In this document: positions 26,618 to 38,656 of the stretch, piece by piece
Numbering within the stretch: the stretch's first letter is position 1
Layout of the letters: every line of letters begins with the position of its first letter
NCBI RefSeq assembly: GCF_900465315.1
Contig: NZ_UBIX01000006.1
Strand: one strand, 5' to 3'
DNA from: Asaia bogorensis_B
GTDB lineage: Bacteria > Pseudomonadota > Alphaproteobacteria > Acetobacterales > Acetobacteraceae
DNA length: 64,000 bases
Position numbers and translations under genes: made by a program
The notes under the pieces: model-generated
Told to the model about the DNA's origin: nothing
What the model saw: the letters and a program-made list of their open reading frames with translations, nothing else
Database searches by the model: none

Positions 26618-27751
26618 TTGTCCGACGCGCTCTGTTTCACGCCGCTCAATGACCTGCATATCGAACTTGGCGCCCGTATGGTGCCGTTCGCAGGCTATTC
26701 CATGCCCCTGCAATACCCGGCCGGGCTTATGGCAGAGCACCTTCATACGCGCAAAAGCGCGGGGCTGTTCGATGTCTCCCATATGGGACAGCTGCGTATT
26801 ACGCCCAAGCAGGGAACGCTGCACGATGCCGCCCTCGCGCTTGAGAGTCTGATTCCGGTCGATCTGGCAGGTCTGGGCGCCAACCGCCAGCGCTATGGCT
26901 TTCTCACCAACGACGCCGGCGGTATCCGTGACGATCTGATGGTCGCCAATATGGGCGACTGGCTGTTCGTGGTGGTCAACGCCTCCTGCAAGGCTGCTGA
27001 TACCGCGTTGATGGAAGCAGCCCTTGGGGATCGGGTGGTGATCGAGAAGCTCGATGACCGCGCCCTGCTGGCGCTTCAGGGCCCCGAGGCTGTCAACGTG
27101 CTTCAGGATCTCTGCCCCGAAGCCGCTGAGATGCGGTTCATGGATGCGATCGAGGCTGACATCGATGGCGTTGCCTGCACCCTGACCCGCTCGGGTTACA
27201 CGGGTGAGGATGGCTACGAGATCGGCATCCCGGCCGAGCATGCCGAGCAGATTGCCCGTGCGCTTCTGGCAGATGAGCGCGTTCTACCTATCGGTCTGGG
27301 CGCGCGCGACAGCCTGCGTCTCGAGTCCGGTCTTTGCCTGTACGGCAATGACCTGGACGAAACCACCACACCCGTTGAAGCTGCCCTTGGCTGGGCTATG
27401 CAGAAGGCGCGCCGCGAAGGCGGGGCCCGTGCAGGGGGCTATCCGGGTGCTGACATCATCATGAAGCAGGCACGTGAGGGTGTTTCCCGCCTGCGCGTGG
27501 GTCTGGCAGCGGAAGGGCGTGCGCCCGTTCGCGCTGGCACAGAACTATTTGCCGATGAGGCAGGCACGCAGAAGGTGGGTGTCGTCACCTCCGGTGCTTT
27601 TGGCCCCAGCATCAATGCCCCTGTGGCGATGGGTTATGTCGAGACGGCTCATGCCAGCCTCGGCACCACGCTTTACGGCGCCCTGCGCGGCAAGTTCGTG
27701 CCGGTTCAGGTGCGCGCCCTGCCTTTCGTCCCGCCTGGCTTCAAACGCTGA
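26618..27751 (+). CDS. gcvT: Glycine cleavage system T protein (aminomethyltransferase)
   Basis: Transfers the methylene of aminomethyl-lipoyl-H protein to tetrahydrofolate and releases ammonia. From TTG 26618 the protein is 377 residues and starts (M)SDALCFTPLNDLHIELGARMVPFAGYSMPLQYP, the usual GcvT N-terminus. The upstream in-frame ATG at 26531 lies inside the second riboswitch aptamer and is rejected. GFLTNDAGGIRDDLMV, TRSGYTGEDGYEIGIP and GARDSLRLESGLCLYGNDLDE are folate-binding and structural motifs. GGGGGA about nine bases upstream of the TTG is the likely ribosome site. First gene of gcvT-gcvH-gcvP. Confidence 0.94.
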   Translation: MSDALCFTPLNDLHIELGARMVPFAGYSMPLQYPAGLMAEHLHTRKSAGLFDVSHMGQLRITPKQGTLHDAALALESLIPVDLAGLGANRQRYGFLTNDAGGIRDDLMVANMGDWLFVVVNASCKAADTALMEAALGDRVVIEKLDDRALLALQGPEAVNVLQDLCPEAAEMRFMDAIEADIDGVACTLTRSGYTGEDGYEIGIPAEHAEQIARALLADERVLPIGLGARDSLRLESGLCLYGNDLDETTTPVEAALGWAMQKARREGGARAGGYPGADIIMKQAREGVSRLRVGLAAEGRAPVRAGTELFADEAGTQKVGVVTSGAFGPSINAPVAMGYVETAHASLGTTLYGALRGKFVPVQVRALPFVPPGFKR

Positions 27752-27778
27752 AAACCGTCAACTGAGAGAACGCGAGCA

Positions 27779-28144
27779 ATGAGCACCACCTACTACACCC
27801 CGTCCCATGAATGGATCCGTCTCGAAGGCGATATCGCCACGGTCGGCATCACGGCTCATGCTTCCGACGAACTCGGCGAGCTGGTTTTTGTGGAAGCCAA
27901 GGACGAAGGCACCGAAGTGCCGCAGGGTGAGCCTGCCGCCGTTGTCGAATCCGTCAAGGCCGCTTCGGACATCTATGCCCCGGTGAGCGGCGTTCTGGCC
28001 GGGTTCAACACCCGTCTTTCCGATGAGCCGACGCTGGTCGGTACCGATCCGGAAGGCGAGGGCTGGATCTTCAAGCTGCGCGTGAGCGACTCTGCCCAGC
28101 TCGAATCCCTGCTCGATGCGGATGCCTACAAGGCATCGCTCTGA
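27779..28144 (+). CDS. gcvH: Glycine cleavage system H protein
   Basis: A 121-residue lipoyl carrier that shuttles the aminomethyl group between P and T proteins. The lipoylated Lys60 is in VVESVKAASDIYAPVSG, and the N-terminus YYTPSHEWIRLEGDIATVGIT is typical. It lies 27 bases after gcvT and 140 bases before gcvP on the same strand. Confidence 0.96.
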   Translation: MSTTYYTPSHEWIRLEGDIATVGITAHASDELGELVFVEAKDEGTEVPQGEPAAVVESVKAASDIYAPVSGVLAGFNTRLSDEPTLVGTDPEGEGWIFKLRVSDSAQLESLLDADAYKASL

Positions 28145-28284
28145 TCTGACCGCCGGGCTGGCTTGCCGGTCCGGCTCTTTCTGTACCGTCAGATCCGGAT
28201 GGCCGGTCTGATGTTTCCTTCCGAGCACAGGGTGGCCCGTGCCGTCCTGACTCGTTTGCGTTCCTGACAAGGATCTGCCGAGAC

Positions 28285-31176
<2,892 letters not shown>

Positions 31177-31184
31177 GTCGGGTT

Positions 31185-31224
31185 GACCCTCGTTCCCTTT
31201 GAGGAGCGGGGGTCTTCTATTTCT
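31185..31224 (+). terminator. Likely terminator of the gcv operon
   Basis: A 12-bp stem (31185-31196 with 31203-31214, two G-U pairs) with a six-base loop, starting nine bases after the gcvP stop. The following TTCTATTTCT is a moderate T-tract. Confidence 0.6.
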
Positions 31225-31228
31225 GGAA

Positions 31229-31369
31229 GAAAAAGAAGCAAAAAGACTTTTCTAGGTTTCGGCCGCAGGCATTCGATGATTCGGCGGTACCCCTGGACGA
31301 GCGACCGCGCTCTCGCGTGCTACCTTTGATGAAATCAGAAGTTTTTTGGTTCTTTTTTCAAAAAAGAAC
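31229..31369. repeat. Possible MITE-like element with imperfect terminal inverted repeats
   Basis: The left end (31229-31249, GAAAAAGAAGCAAAAAGACTT) and the complement of the right end (31338-31359) match at about 17 of 20 bases with one gap. A perfect 10-bp hairpin GTTCTTTTTT/AAAAAAGAAC closes the right side (31349-31369). The 140-base span is non-coding. Similar A/T-run hairpins between genes are familiar in acetic acid bacteria, but I see only one copy here. Confidence 0.4.
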
Positions 31370-31371
31370 GC

Positions 31372-31839
31372 TTACTTCGCATCCTGCCGCACATGGACCC
31401 AAACCCCGTCCGTCAGTTCGACAAGGCGTTGCGGGGTCATGCGCACCGAGGCTGTGATCGATCCGGCGGCGGGGATGATTTCCTCGAAGGCACGTAAGGA
31501 TTCATCGCAATAGACCGGGAGAGGTGCAGGCAGGCCAAAGGGGCAGACACCGCCCACCGGGTGACTGGTGACCTCCATCACAGCTTCGGGCCCCAGAAAG
31601 CGGGGCTTGCCGCCCAGAGCCTCGCGGGCGCGCTTGTTATCGAGCCGCGCCGTACCTGCCATAACCACGAGAACGATACGCCCGCCCACATCCACGCAGA
31701 GGGTCTTGGCGATCTGGTCTGGTACAACACCGTGCACATCGGCCGCTTCGAGAACGGTGGCGGTGCTGCGGCCGTCATCGATGATTGACAGATCGGGGGC
31801 GAGGCGGGCGAGTTCGTCGCGAACGGAGTCCAGGCTCAT
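31372..31839 (-). CDS. YbaK/EbsC-family aminoacyl-tRNA deacylase domain protein
   Basis: A 155-residue stand-alone editing domain that hydrolyses mis-charged aminoacyl-tRNA. The core VVPDQIAKTLCVDVGGRIVLVVMAGTARLDNKRAREALG carries the conserved Lys, and GGVCPFGLP with VYCDESLRAFEEIIPAAGS is the family C-terminal pattern. The specificity is unknown; it is of the PrdX/ProX-like short group rather than the YbaK at 61.5 kb. It lies seven bases after the TonB-like gene stop on the same strand. Confidence 0.9.
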   Translation of the reverse strand: MSLDSVRDELARLAPDLSIIDDGRSTATVLEAADVHGVVPDQIAKTLCVDVGGRIVLVVMAGTARLDNKRAREALGGKPRFLGPEAVMEVTSHPVGGVCPFGLPAPLPVYCDESLRAFEEIIPAAGSITASVRMTPQRLVELTDGVWVHVRQDAK

Positions 31840-31846
31840 ACGGGTC

Positions 31847-33058
31847 TCAGCGTCTGATCAGGATGTAGTTGATTGTAAGGTCGATATCGAAATGGTCGCC
31901 CTTCATATCAGGCGGGACGGGTGGCAGGCGCGCGCCCTGGAACATGCCTGTCGTTGCGGCATCGAGCGAGTAGGAGCCCGATTGCCCTGTAAGGCGCACT
32001 GATTTCACACGGCCTGTGCGGTCGAGCACGACATGAACAGAAGAGGGGCCGTCTTCGCCGTTCTTGATGGCATCCTCCGGGTAATAGAGATGCGCGCGGA
32101 TCCAGCGATCGATCTCGCTACCATAATCGTCGCTGACGCCTCTGATCGTGTTGCGCGTCATGAAGGGCGCATTGATCTGGCCATTGGTCGAAAGCGGGCC
32201 GAGCGACATGTCGATTGGCGCACCCGAACCGCCACGGCGTCCACGCTGGCGGCGCGGGGTGGAGGGGGCCTCGCCAAAATCTAGCGTCGTCATGTTTGCA
32301 AACGGATTGTCCGACTGTTTCGTGGTCGGGCGTCGGCTGGAGCGATGGCTATGGGCGCGGGTCTGGGTTTTCGTACCCGATTTGGCGATGCCGGGGCTTA
32401 CGGGCCGGTCAGTCTGTGTCTTGGGAATCTCGGTTGAGGGACCGTCGGGCACAGGGGGGGCCGCAGGCGGTGTCGGCGTGGGCATGGCCGGGGTCGGTGT
32501 GGACTCTGCCTGGTCCGGCTGTTGCTCCTGCTCCTGCTCAGGGCTGGAAGCCGAGGGCGCATCATGGCTCTGCGTTGGTTTTTCCTCGCCGCCTGGCTTG
32601 TCTTCATGCGGCCCCGCCATGCCGCTGCGCGAAGGCGGGGCAAACATCATCTCGACCTGTGGCTGTTCGATTCCCTCCGGCAGGCCTCGCGCATGGCGGG
32701 CACCCTCATAGACGAGCAGGCCCAGGATGATCGCATGAGCAATGGCCGAGGCAATAAGAACCGTGACAACGCCCTGATCTTCCAGAATCTGGGGACGGAT
32801 GAGCGACGCGCCAGCCGGTTTGAGATCAGGTTCGAGCCCGGTTTTCGGCTCATAATGGGTCAGGGGAGCGCGTGTGCCACGCATCGGGGGCAAGGCGCGC
32901 ATCGACCCTGCCGTTGCTGCATAAAGCAACGGCTCGTTTCGTGCCCGTTTTCTATCCGGGCGCGGCATCGGGGCCGCACCGGATGAAGGGGGCGCCGGAT
33001 CGACGGGTCGGGTGCGTTTCAGAAGAACACCTGCAAGAATCAGAACACACGCCGCCAC
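31847..33058 (-). CDS. TonB-like energy transducer protein
   Basis: A protein of up to 403 residues, probably TonB-like: an inner-membrane anchor, a long Pro/Glu/Gln/Thr-rich periplasmic spacer (about 135-270) and a C-terminal TonB domain (about 310-403) with IDRWIRAHLYYPEDAIKNGEDGPSSVHVVLDRTGRVKSVRLTGQSGSYSLDAA. The likely anchor is VVTVLIASAIAHAIILGLLVYEG near 105-127, leaving an unusual 100-residue cytoplasmic leader. A GTG start at 33058 gives a hydrophobic N-terminus; later Met codons are plausible starts. No exbB or exbD is adjacent. It may drive the TonB-dependent receptor at 59.0 kb, by inference only. Confidence 0.8.
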   Translation of the reverse strand: MAACVLILAGVLLKRTRPVDPAPPSSGAAPMPRPDRKRARNEPLLYAATAGSMRALPPMRGTRAPLTHYEPKTGLEPDLKPAGASLIRPQILEDQGVVTVLIASAIAHAIILGLLVYEGARHARGLPEGIEQPQVEMMFAPPSRSGMAGPHEDKPGGEEKPTQSHDAPSASSPEQEQEQQPDQAESTPTPAMPTPTPPAAPPVPDGPSTEIPKTQTDRPVSPGIAKSGTKTQTRAHSHRSSRRPTTKQSDNPFANMTTLDFGEAPSTPRRQRGRRGGSGAPIDMSLGPLSTNGQINAPFMTRNTIRGVSDDYGSEIDRWIRAHLYYPEDAIKNGEDGPSSVHVVLDRTGRVKSVRLTGQSGSYSLDAATTGMFQGARLPPVPPDMKGDHFDIDLTINYILIRR

Positions 33059-33182
33059 GTGGCCGGGCAGGGAGATTCCCCTGGATCACGACACGATCTG
33101 GCATCTGGCGCTATCATGACATTGGACCCATGATCTTGCCAAGCGCGTGAAAGTCTCGCCTGTTACATAAGAGGAAAAACCG

Positions 33183-33821
33183 GTGCTCGAAGACCCAGCT
33201 CTCTATGCCTGTCTCGGGCAGGATCCGGCTCTGGCGGAAGTCATGGCCCGCATCGGTCCCTGCCGCCTGCGCGGGGCTGACGGCAAGACACCCTATCAGG
33301 CCCTGATACGGGCGATTATCGGCCAGCAGCTTCATGGTCGTGCGGCAGAGGCCATACTGGGGCGTGTCTGTGCCCTGTCAGGCGGAGACATGCCCGAGCC
33401 CGGCTTTCTGCTCTCCCTGCCTGAAGAGACCCTCAGGGGGTGCGGTCTCTCTGCCGCCAAGCTGATAGCCTTGCGTGGGATCGCCCAGGCATCTCTGGAC
33501 GGCATTGTTCCCGGCAAGGATGAAGCGGCGGTGCTGGATGATGAAACACTGATTGACCGGCTGATCACGTTACGCGGCGTCGGGCGTTGGACTGTCGAGA
33601 TGTTACTTATCTTCACACTGGGACGACAGGATGTGCTGCCGGTTGACGATTTCGCGGTAAGGGCAGGATGGCAAAAGCTGCGCAAACTCGAAGCGCCGCC
33701 CAAGCCGGCGCAGCTTCGTGCAGAGGGCGCACGTTTCGCGCCGTGGCGATCCGCGCTTGCGTGGTATTTATGGCGTCTTTCGGAAGAGGGGAAAACGGTC
33801 CAGAACGCCCTGACCGGATGA
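33183..33821 (+). CDS. DNA-3-methyladenine glycosylase, AlkA type
   Basis: A base-excision repair glycosylase of 212 residues with the HhH-GPD fold. ALIRAIIGQQLHGRAAEAI (about 40-58) is the first conserved helix. The helix-hairpin-helix LRGVGRWTVEMLLIFTLGR (about 130-148) is followed by the catalytic Asp156 in VLPVDDFAVR. It lacks the N-terminal TBP-like domain of E. coli AlkA, as short bacterial members do. GTG start at 33183 with AAGAGG upstream. It is divergent from the TonB-like gene. Confidence 0.9.
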   Translation: MLEDPALYACLGQDPALAEVMARIGPCRLRGADGKTPYQALIRAIIGQQLHGRAAEAILGRVCALSGGDMPEPGFLLSLPEETLRGCGLSAAKLIALRGIAQASLDGIVPGKDEAAVLDDETLIDRLITLRGVGRWTVEMLLIFTLGRQDVLPVDDFAVRAGWQKLRKLEAPPKPAQLRAEGARFAPWRSALAWYLWRLSEEGKTVQNALTG

Positions 33822-33901
33822 AACAGGCAGCCGTGCCTGGTGCGGGAGAGCCCGCCAACAATCAAGGCGCGGCTGGCGGGGAGGATATCCCCCGCATGGA
33901 A

Positions 33902-35350
33902 TCAGGGTCCGGAAAGAGCGGGTATCAGGGAGAGAAGAAAATGAAGCCCTGGCGTGATGGCGGCCAGGGGAACACGCTCATTCAGGCCATGCGCAAAGTT
34001 GTCCGAGGATTTCATGAAAATCGGGCAGGCGCCATAGCTTGGTATCCCGCGCGCTCTGAACCACATGCTGTCGCTCGCCCCCGAACTCATACTCGGAAAA
34101 ACCGGCACGTCCGGATAAGCGGCCTGGGCGGCGCGGGTTATGGCGCTGGCAAAGGGCGTATCGAGTGGCGAGGGCTGCGTCTCGACCGTGCCAGCGCTCT
34201 GATCCTGAAGATGAACGGAAGGATCCGCTATGATCTCGGTTAACTCGTGGATGATGTCGAGACGCGAATGCCCGGGGAAAATACGGCAATTGATATTGGC
34301 GTCGGCATGCTGGGGCAGGGCATTGAGCGCATGGCCGCCACGGATGGTCGTCACAACACAGGTTGTGCCAATGCTGCCTACCAGAGAAGGCTCGGCGCGA
34401 AGTACGGAAACGGCTTTGGCGTTGTCCGGCGTGGCGGCAAAGACGCGCATGGCCGCCGCAAGGCGCGGGGAGGAGAAACGCGCAGCATTCATGAAATAGC
34501 TGCGTGTCAGCGCATTGAGTTCCGGCCGGAATGGGTGGGCCTGGATCTTGAGCAGGGCCGCTGCCAGCACGTTGATGGCGTTGCGCGGGCGTGGCTCGGA
34601 GGAATGCCCGCCCGGGTCTGTTACGCTGAGATTGATATCAGCGTAAGTCTTCTCGGCGCCGGACCATGTGTAGAAGAGGGGGCGGTTTGTCTCCTCGTCC
34701 AGCACACCTCCCCCAACATCAAGGTTGAGAACCTCGGCGGCGTTGGAAAACATACGGGCCAGGGTCTGGCCCGTTTTCATTTCCGTCTCTTCATCGCCCG
34801 ATAACGCCAGAATGATCTCGCGATCCGGAACGAAGCCCTGCTGCCTGAGATGGATGAGCGCCGTAATTGCAAGGGCATTGCTCATCTTCATGTCGCTCGC
34901 CCCGCGACCATAAAGATAGCCATTCTCGGTGACGGGCTTGAACGGGTCATGCTTCCAGTCAGACGGATTGGCTGCCACCACATCCATATGGCCTGAAATC
35001 ACCAGTGGTTTGAGCGACGGGTCATGACCCTGCCAGCGCAGGACCAGGAAGGCGGTATCGTCCTGACGGGTAATGGAGATGGTGTCAGCGGCAAAGCCAC
35101 CATTGATCAGGGCCGTGCGGTAGAGATCGGCCACGGCGGGGGTTTCATTGCTGGTACCCGCAACGGAGCGAAACGCCATGGAGGACTGGGCAAGATTCAG
35201 CGCCTGGAGGCCTTCGCGCGTCAGGGCAGGCAGGGGCTCGGCCTGTGCAAATCCGGGTTGGGCATAGCCAGCCTGGAACAACAGCAGCAACAGGGCAGCA
35301 CGTCTGATCATGGCGGGTCGAAACCTTGATGAAAAAAGGCGGGTGGTCAT
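33902..35350 (-). CDS. M20-family metallopeptidase, exported
   Basis: A 482-residue di-zinc peptidase of the M20 (carboxypeptidase/dipeptidase) family. A signal peptide (about 14-36, ending GFAQA) follows an extended N-region; the Met at 14 is an alternative start. Metal-site motifs are LVISGHMDVV (His), YGRGASDMKMSNALA (bridging Asp) and LALSGDEETEM (Glu pair). A dimerisation domain is inserted in the middle. Its start overlaps the upstream hydrolase stop by 4 bases, so the two are co-translated. Confidence 0.9.
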   Translation of the reverse strand: MTTRLFSSRFRPAMIRRAALLLLLFQAGYAQPGFAQAEPLPALTREGLQALNLAQSSMAFRSVAGTSNETPAVADLYRTALINGGFAADTISITRQDDTAFLVLRWQGHDPSLKPLVISGHMDVVAANPSDWKHDPFKPVTENGYLYGRGASDMKMSNALAITALIHLRQQGFVPDREIILALSGDEETEMKTGQTLARMFSNAAEVLNLDVGGGVLDEETNRPLFYTWSGAEKTYADINLSVTDPGGHSSEPRPRNAINVLAAALLKIQAHPFRPELNALTRSYFMNAARFSSPRLAAAMRVFAATPDNAKAVSVLRAEPSLVGSIGTTCVVTTIRGGHALNALPQHADANINCRIFPGHSRLDIIHELTEIIADPSVHLQDQSAGTVETQPSPLDTPFASAITRAAQAAYPDVPVFPSMSSGASDSMWFRARGIPSYGACPIFMKSSDNFAHGLNERVPLAAITPGLHFLLSLIPALSGP

Positions 35351-36126
35351 ATCGTATCAATGAAAGCGAGCATTTTCTCGGTAAACAGCTTGGGATTGTC
35401 CGCGTGGAGCCAGTGCCCGGCATCGGGGATCGTTTCCAGCCGGTAATGGGGGAAAAGCCGCCTCATGACCGGTTCATGATCCTTGCCGATATAGGGCGAA
35501 TGCTCGCCACGCAGAAAAAGCGTCGGCCCTTCATAAACATAGCCTTCGGGCATGTAAGGCCAGTTCTCGATGTTGGGCATCGAGTTGGTGATGTCCTTCA
35601 GGCCGATCTGCCAGCCCGGATCGCTGCCGAGGCGAACATTCTGGAGCATCAGGTCACGCACGCTCCGGTTGGGAATTTCCCGGGCGAGAAGCTGGTCGGC
35701 TTCCTGTCGATCGAGATGATCGGGAAAGTGGATATGCAGCATAGCTTCCGCCAGGGCGGCTTGCCCAAAGCCGGTGCGGGCCGGTGCCATATCGCCAATC
35801 AGCAGCCCTGCCACGAGCTCGGGATATTGCAACGCCATGATCATGGCGAGCTTGCCGCCCATGGAATGGCCCACCAGTATGGCGGGCAGGGCTTCCTGCG
35901 CACGCAGGGTTTCCACCACATCATCCACCATGGTTGGGTAGTCCATCGGCCCGTGAGGGCTCTCGCCATGATTGCGTAAATCAAGCGCAAGCGTGCGATG
36001 GGTACGCGCCACCTGGCGCTGGAGGAACCCCATGTTGCGTGCGCGTCCGAACAGGCCATGCAGGAACACGACCGGCGGATGACCCGCGGGCTGGGCCGGG
36101 AGGCGCTCGATAACGTTCAGAAGCAC
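35347..36126 (-). CDS. Alpha/beta hydrolase, YbfF-like esterase
   Basis: A cytosolic esterase-type hydrolase of 259 residues. VVFLHGLFGRARNMGFLQ holds the oxyanion HG, ALDLRNHGESPHG is the second strand, the nucleophile is in LVGHSMGGKLAM, and the catalytic His is in IPDAGHWLHADNP. It closely resembles YbfF. GTG 36126 is preferred (AAGGA upstream, start of the family-conserved part); the frame also runs to ATG 36279. First of a pair with the M20 peptidase. Confidence 0.87.
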   Translation of the reverse strand: MLLNVIERLPAQPAGHPPVVFLHGLFGRARNMGFLQRQVARTHRTLALDLRNHGESPHGPMDYPTMVDDVVETLRAQEALPAILVGHSMGGKLAMIMALQYPELVAGLLIGDMAPARTGFGQAALAEAMLHIHFPDHLDRQEADQLLAREIPNRSVRDLMLQNVRLGSDPGWQIGLKDITNSMPNIENWPYMPEGYVYEGPTLFLRGEHSPYIGKDHEPVMRRLFPHYRLETIPDAGHWLHADNPKLFTEKMLAFIDTI

Positions 36127-36312
36127 GATGGGTGAGTCCTTATGAGCAGAGGGACGACGGGGGCCATTGCGTGAAGCGCTGCCCGATGGGGGCGGCAATG
36201 CGGCCAGTATGGGGCCTTGAAGGCAGAATGGAGCGGAAGTCTGGGGTTTTCTGTTGCCTGCGACAAGTCCGGACGACAATAAGGACAGCGCTTTCCTTCG
36301 GTCCTCAAAGTC

Positions 36313-38133
36313 ATGTCAGGATCTCTCTTGGGTTCAGGGTTCCACAGAACTGCGCGGCGACAGGCTTTCAGGCGTATTCGCCACAGGGTGCATGTGCCCT
36401 ACTATGCCCGCGCCCTCGTCCGATCCAATGAAATCTGGTTGACTGTCCTATCATCGTGTGTCGGAATTTTTGCAGGATTGAGTGTCTGGCTCATGACGCG
36501 GGCAACGCTGCTGGCCCACAGGCTGCTTTACGACCTGCATAATGATGGCAGGCTTTCAGGGCTTGACCGTCTCGACCCCTGGCGCACCGTGCTCATGCCC
36601 TGCCTTGGCGGTCTTGCGCTCGGCATGTTCGGGCTGATCGTCGCGCGGCGCTACCGCCATCGTCCCGTTGATCCGATCGAGGCCAATGCCCTTCACGGTG
36701 GGCGTATGTCGGTGCGTGACAGTGCCATCGTGGCGTTTCAGACCTTCATGTCCAATGGCTGTGGTGCCTCGCTCGGCCTCGAAGCCGGGTTCTCGCAGAT
36801 TGCTGCGGCTCTGGGCTCCCGATGTGGCGCCCTGTTCAGGGTGCGGCGCGCCGATATGCGTATTATGGTGGGATGCGGTGCGGGGGGCGCTATTGGTGCG
36901 GCGTTCGATGCTCCCCTAGCAGGGGCCTTCTATGCCTTTGAGCTGGTGATCGGGACGTATTCTCTCGTCAATCTGGCCCCTGTCGCGATCGCCAGCATCA
37001 GTGCTGTCGGTGTTGTCCGCCTGCTTGGCGGGGTAACGGCGACAGTCACCATGCTACCGCATGCTGCTTTGGGAATGCGTGACAGCCTGCCGGTCATGCT
37101 GCTTGGCGTCACATGTGGTCTCGCGGGCATTGCCGTCATGTATGGCGTGACATTTGCCGAGGGCCTGTTCAGGCGGCTGTCCCTGCCGGGCTGGGTCAGG
37201 CCCGGTCTTGGCGGATTGATGGTGGGTGGCCTCGCCCTTTACTCGCCATCCATCCTGTCTGCGGGCCACGCAGCAGTCCGTAAGGTGCTGGTCGAAGGGT
37301 TGCCAGTCTCGACACTCGTCATTTTGCTGGTGTTCAAGGCTGCTGCCTCGTCCATCTCGATCGGGAGCGGTTTTCGCGGCGGCCTGTTCTTCGCTTCGCT
37401 TTTTCTCGGCGTGTTGTCAGGGTCGATTTTCGGGCATGGGCTGACAGCGCTCTTCCCGGCGGCCTTGTCGGTCACAACCTGCGCCATTCTTGGCATGAGT
37501 GCCACGGCGGTGGCGATCATTGGTGTGCCGATGACCATGACCTGCCTTATCCTTGAGATGACGGCTGACCTCTCTCTGGCAAGCGGTGTTCTGCTGGCCA
37601 GTGTGATGTCCCTGCTCACGGTGCGGCGTCTGTTTGGCTACTCATTTGCCACATGGCGCTTTCATCAGCGCGGCGAATCGATTCGCTCTGCCATCGATGT
37701 CAGCTGGCTGCGTGAACTGACCGTGGGGCGGATGATGCGCCGTGAGATGACATGTTTCACACCGGACACCCTGCTTGGTCAGGCGCGGCAATGCTGTCCT
37801 CTTGGTGCAACGCCGCAGATCGTGCTGGTGGATGCATCCGGAACCTATCGTGGAATCGTGCTTCTGTCCGAGGTTCATGCGCCGGATCACCCTGATGACA
37901 GGATGCTTGGCGATCTGGCCCTGCATCAGGATATGACATTGCTGCCGGAGATGACCTGCCGGGAAGCAGCCGCGTTTTTCGAGCAGGCCGAGGCCGATGC
38001 CCTTGTTGTGATCGCCGATCGTCTCTCACGTCGTGTCGTGGGGCTGCTGAGCGAGAAATATGTGCTGCGTCGTTACGCAGAGGCACTGGACAGAACGAGA
38101 CGTGAGCTGACAGGCGAGGTGAGGGGCCAGTAA
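36313..38133 (+). CDS. ClC-family chloride channel/transporter with CBS domains
   Basis: A membrane protein of up to 606 residues. About ten hydrophobic segments (about 45-460) carry ClC motifs: SNGCGASLGLEAGFSQ, whose Glu is at the gating position of the usual GREGP, then GAAFDAPLAGAFYAFE, and SIGSGFRGGLFFASLFLG at the position of GGxFxP. A cytoplasmic CBS pair follows (about 475-590, with LTVGRMMRREMTCF and VVGLLSEKYVLRR). The first 35 residues are basic and weakly supported; a GTG at about 36391 is an alternative start. Confidence 0.9.
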   Translation: MSGSLLGSGFHRTARRQAFRRIRHRVHVPYYARALVRSNEIWLTVLSSCVGIFAGLSVWLMTRATLLAHRLLYDLHNDGRLSGLDRLDPWRTVLMPCLGGLALGMFGLIVARRYRHRPVDPIEANALHGGRMSVRDSAIVAFQTFMSNGCGASLGLEAGFSQIAAALGSRCGALFRVRRADMRIMVGCGAGGAIGAAFDAPLAGAFYAFELVIGTYSLVNLAPVAIASISAVGVVRLLGGVTATVTMLPHAALGMRDSLPVMLLGVTCGLAGIAVMYGVTFAEGLFRRLSLPGWVRPGLGGLMVGGLALYSPSILSAGHAAVRKVLVEGLPVSTLVILLVFKAAASSISIGSGFRGGLFFASLFLGVLSGSIFGHGLTALFPAALSVTTCAILGMSATAVAIIGVPMTMTCLILEMTADLSLASGVLLASVMSLLTVRRLFGYSFATWRFHQRGESIRSAIDVSWLRELTVGRMMRREMTCFTPDTLLGQARQCCPLGATPQIVLVDASGTYRGIVLLSEVHAPDHPDDRMLGDLALHQDMTLLPEMTCREAAAFFEQAEADALVVIADRLSRRVVGLLSEKYVLRRYAEALDRTRRELTGEVRGQ

Positions 38134-38181
38134 CGCGGTCATGACAGGGCCAAGAAATCATTGTCCTGCAGTTACGAGGCG

Positions 38182-38210
38182 TTGACACGACACGTCGACA
38201 TGGGTAGCAG
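38182..38210 (+). promoter_or_regulatory. Candidate promoter of the ATP synthase Fo operon
   Basis: TTGACA (38182-38187), a 17-base spacer and TAGCAG (38205-38210). The -10 matches the consensus only partly. A perfect CTCCCC/GGGGAG hairpin lies at 38225-38241, shortly before atpI. Confidence 0.4.
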
Positions 38211-38260
38211 ACGCGCACCAAGGACTCCCCGCACAGGGGAGAAAAGCGAGGTATGGAATC

Positions 38261-38602
38261 GTGGGCGCACAGGACGACCTGAACGTTTCCTCGCAGGCGG
38301 AGCAAGGCGCCGACAGCTTCAACAAGAGGCTGGCCGATGCAGAACTCCGGATGCGCGGCAAAAGCGGAAAGTCGGACTCGGTTTCCACAGGGGATGAGGG
38401 CAATGCCGATTATTCGGCATTCGGGCTGGCAATGCGGATCGGGACCGAAATGGTCGCGGCGCTGGTTGTCGGTGTGGTTATGGGATACGGGCTTGATCGC
38501 CTGTGTGGCACCAAACCGCTCTTCCTGATCCTGTTCTCGCTCATCGGCGGTGCAGCAGGAATGCTGAATGTCTGGCGTGCGGTGAAAAACGCCAACGTCT
38601 GA
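38261..38602 (+). CDS. atpI: ATP synthase protein I
   Basis: A 113-residue AtpI with a soluble N-terminal half and two membrane helices: LAMRIGTEMVAALVVGVVMGYGLDRL and PLFLILFSLIGGAAGMLNVWRAV. It helps assemble the c-ring. It begins with GTG (GCGAGG upstream) and leads the Fo operon, the alphaproteobacterial order. Confidence 0.9.
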   Translation: MGAQDDLNVSSQAEQGADSFNKRLADAELRMRGKSGKSDSVSTGDEGNADYSAFGLAMRIGTEMVAALVVGVVMGYGLDRLCGTKPLFLILFSLIGGAAGMLNVWRAVKNANV

Positions 38603-38656
38603 CGGGGTGAAGGCGCAAGCTGCACCCTTCAACTGTGAGTTTCATGGATTTCCGGC

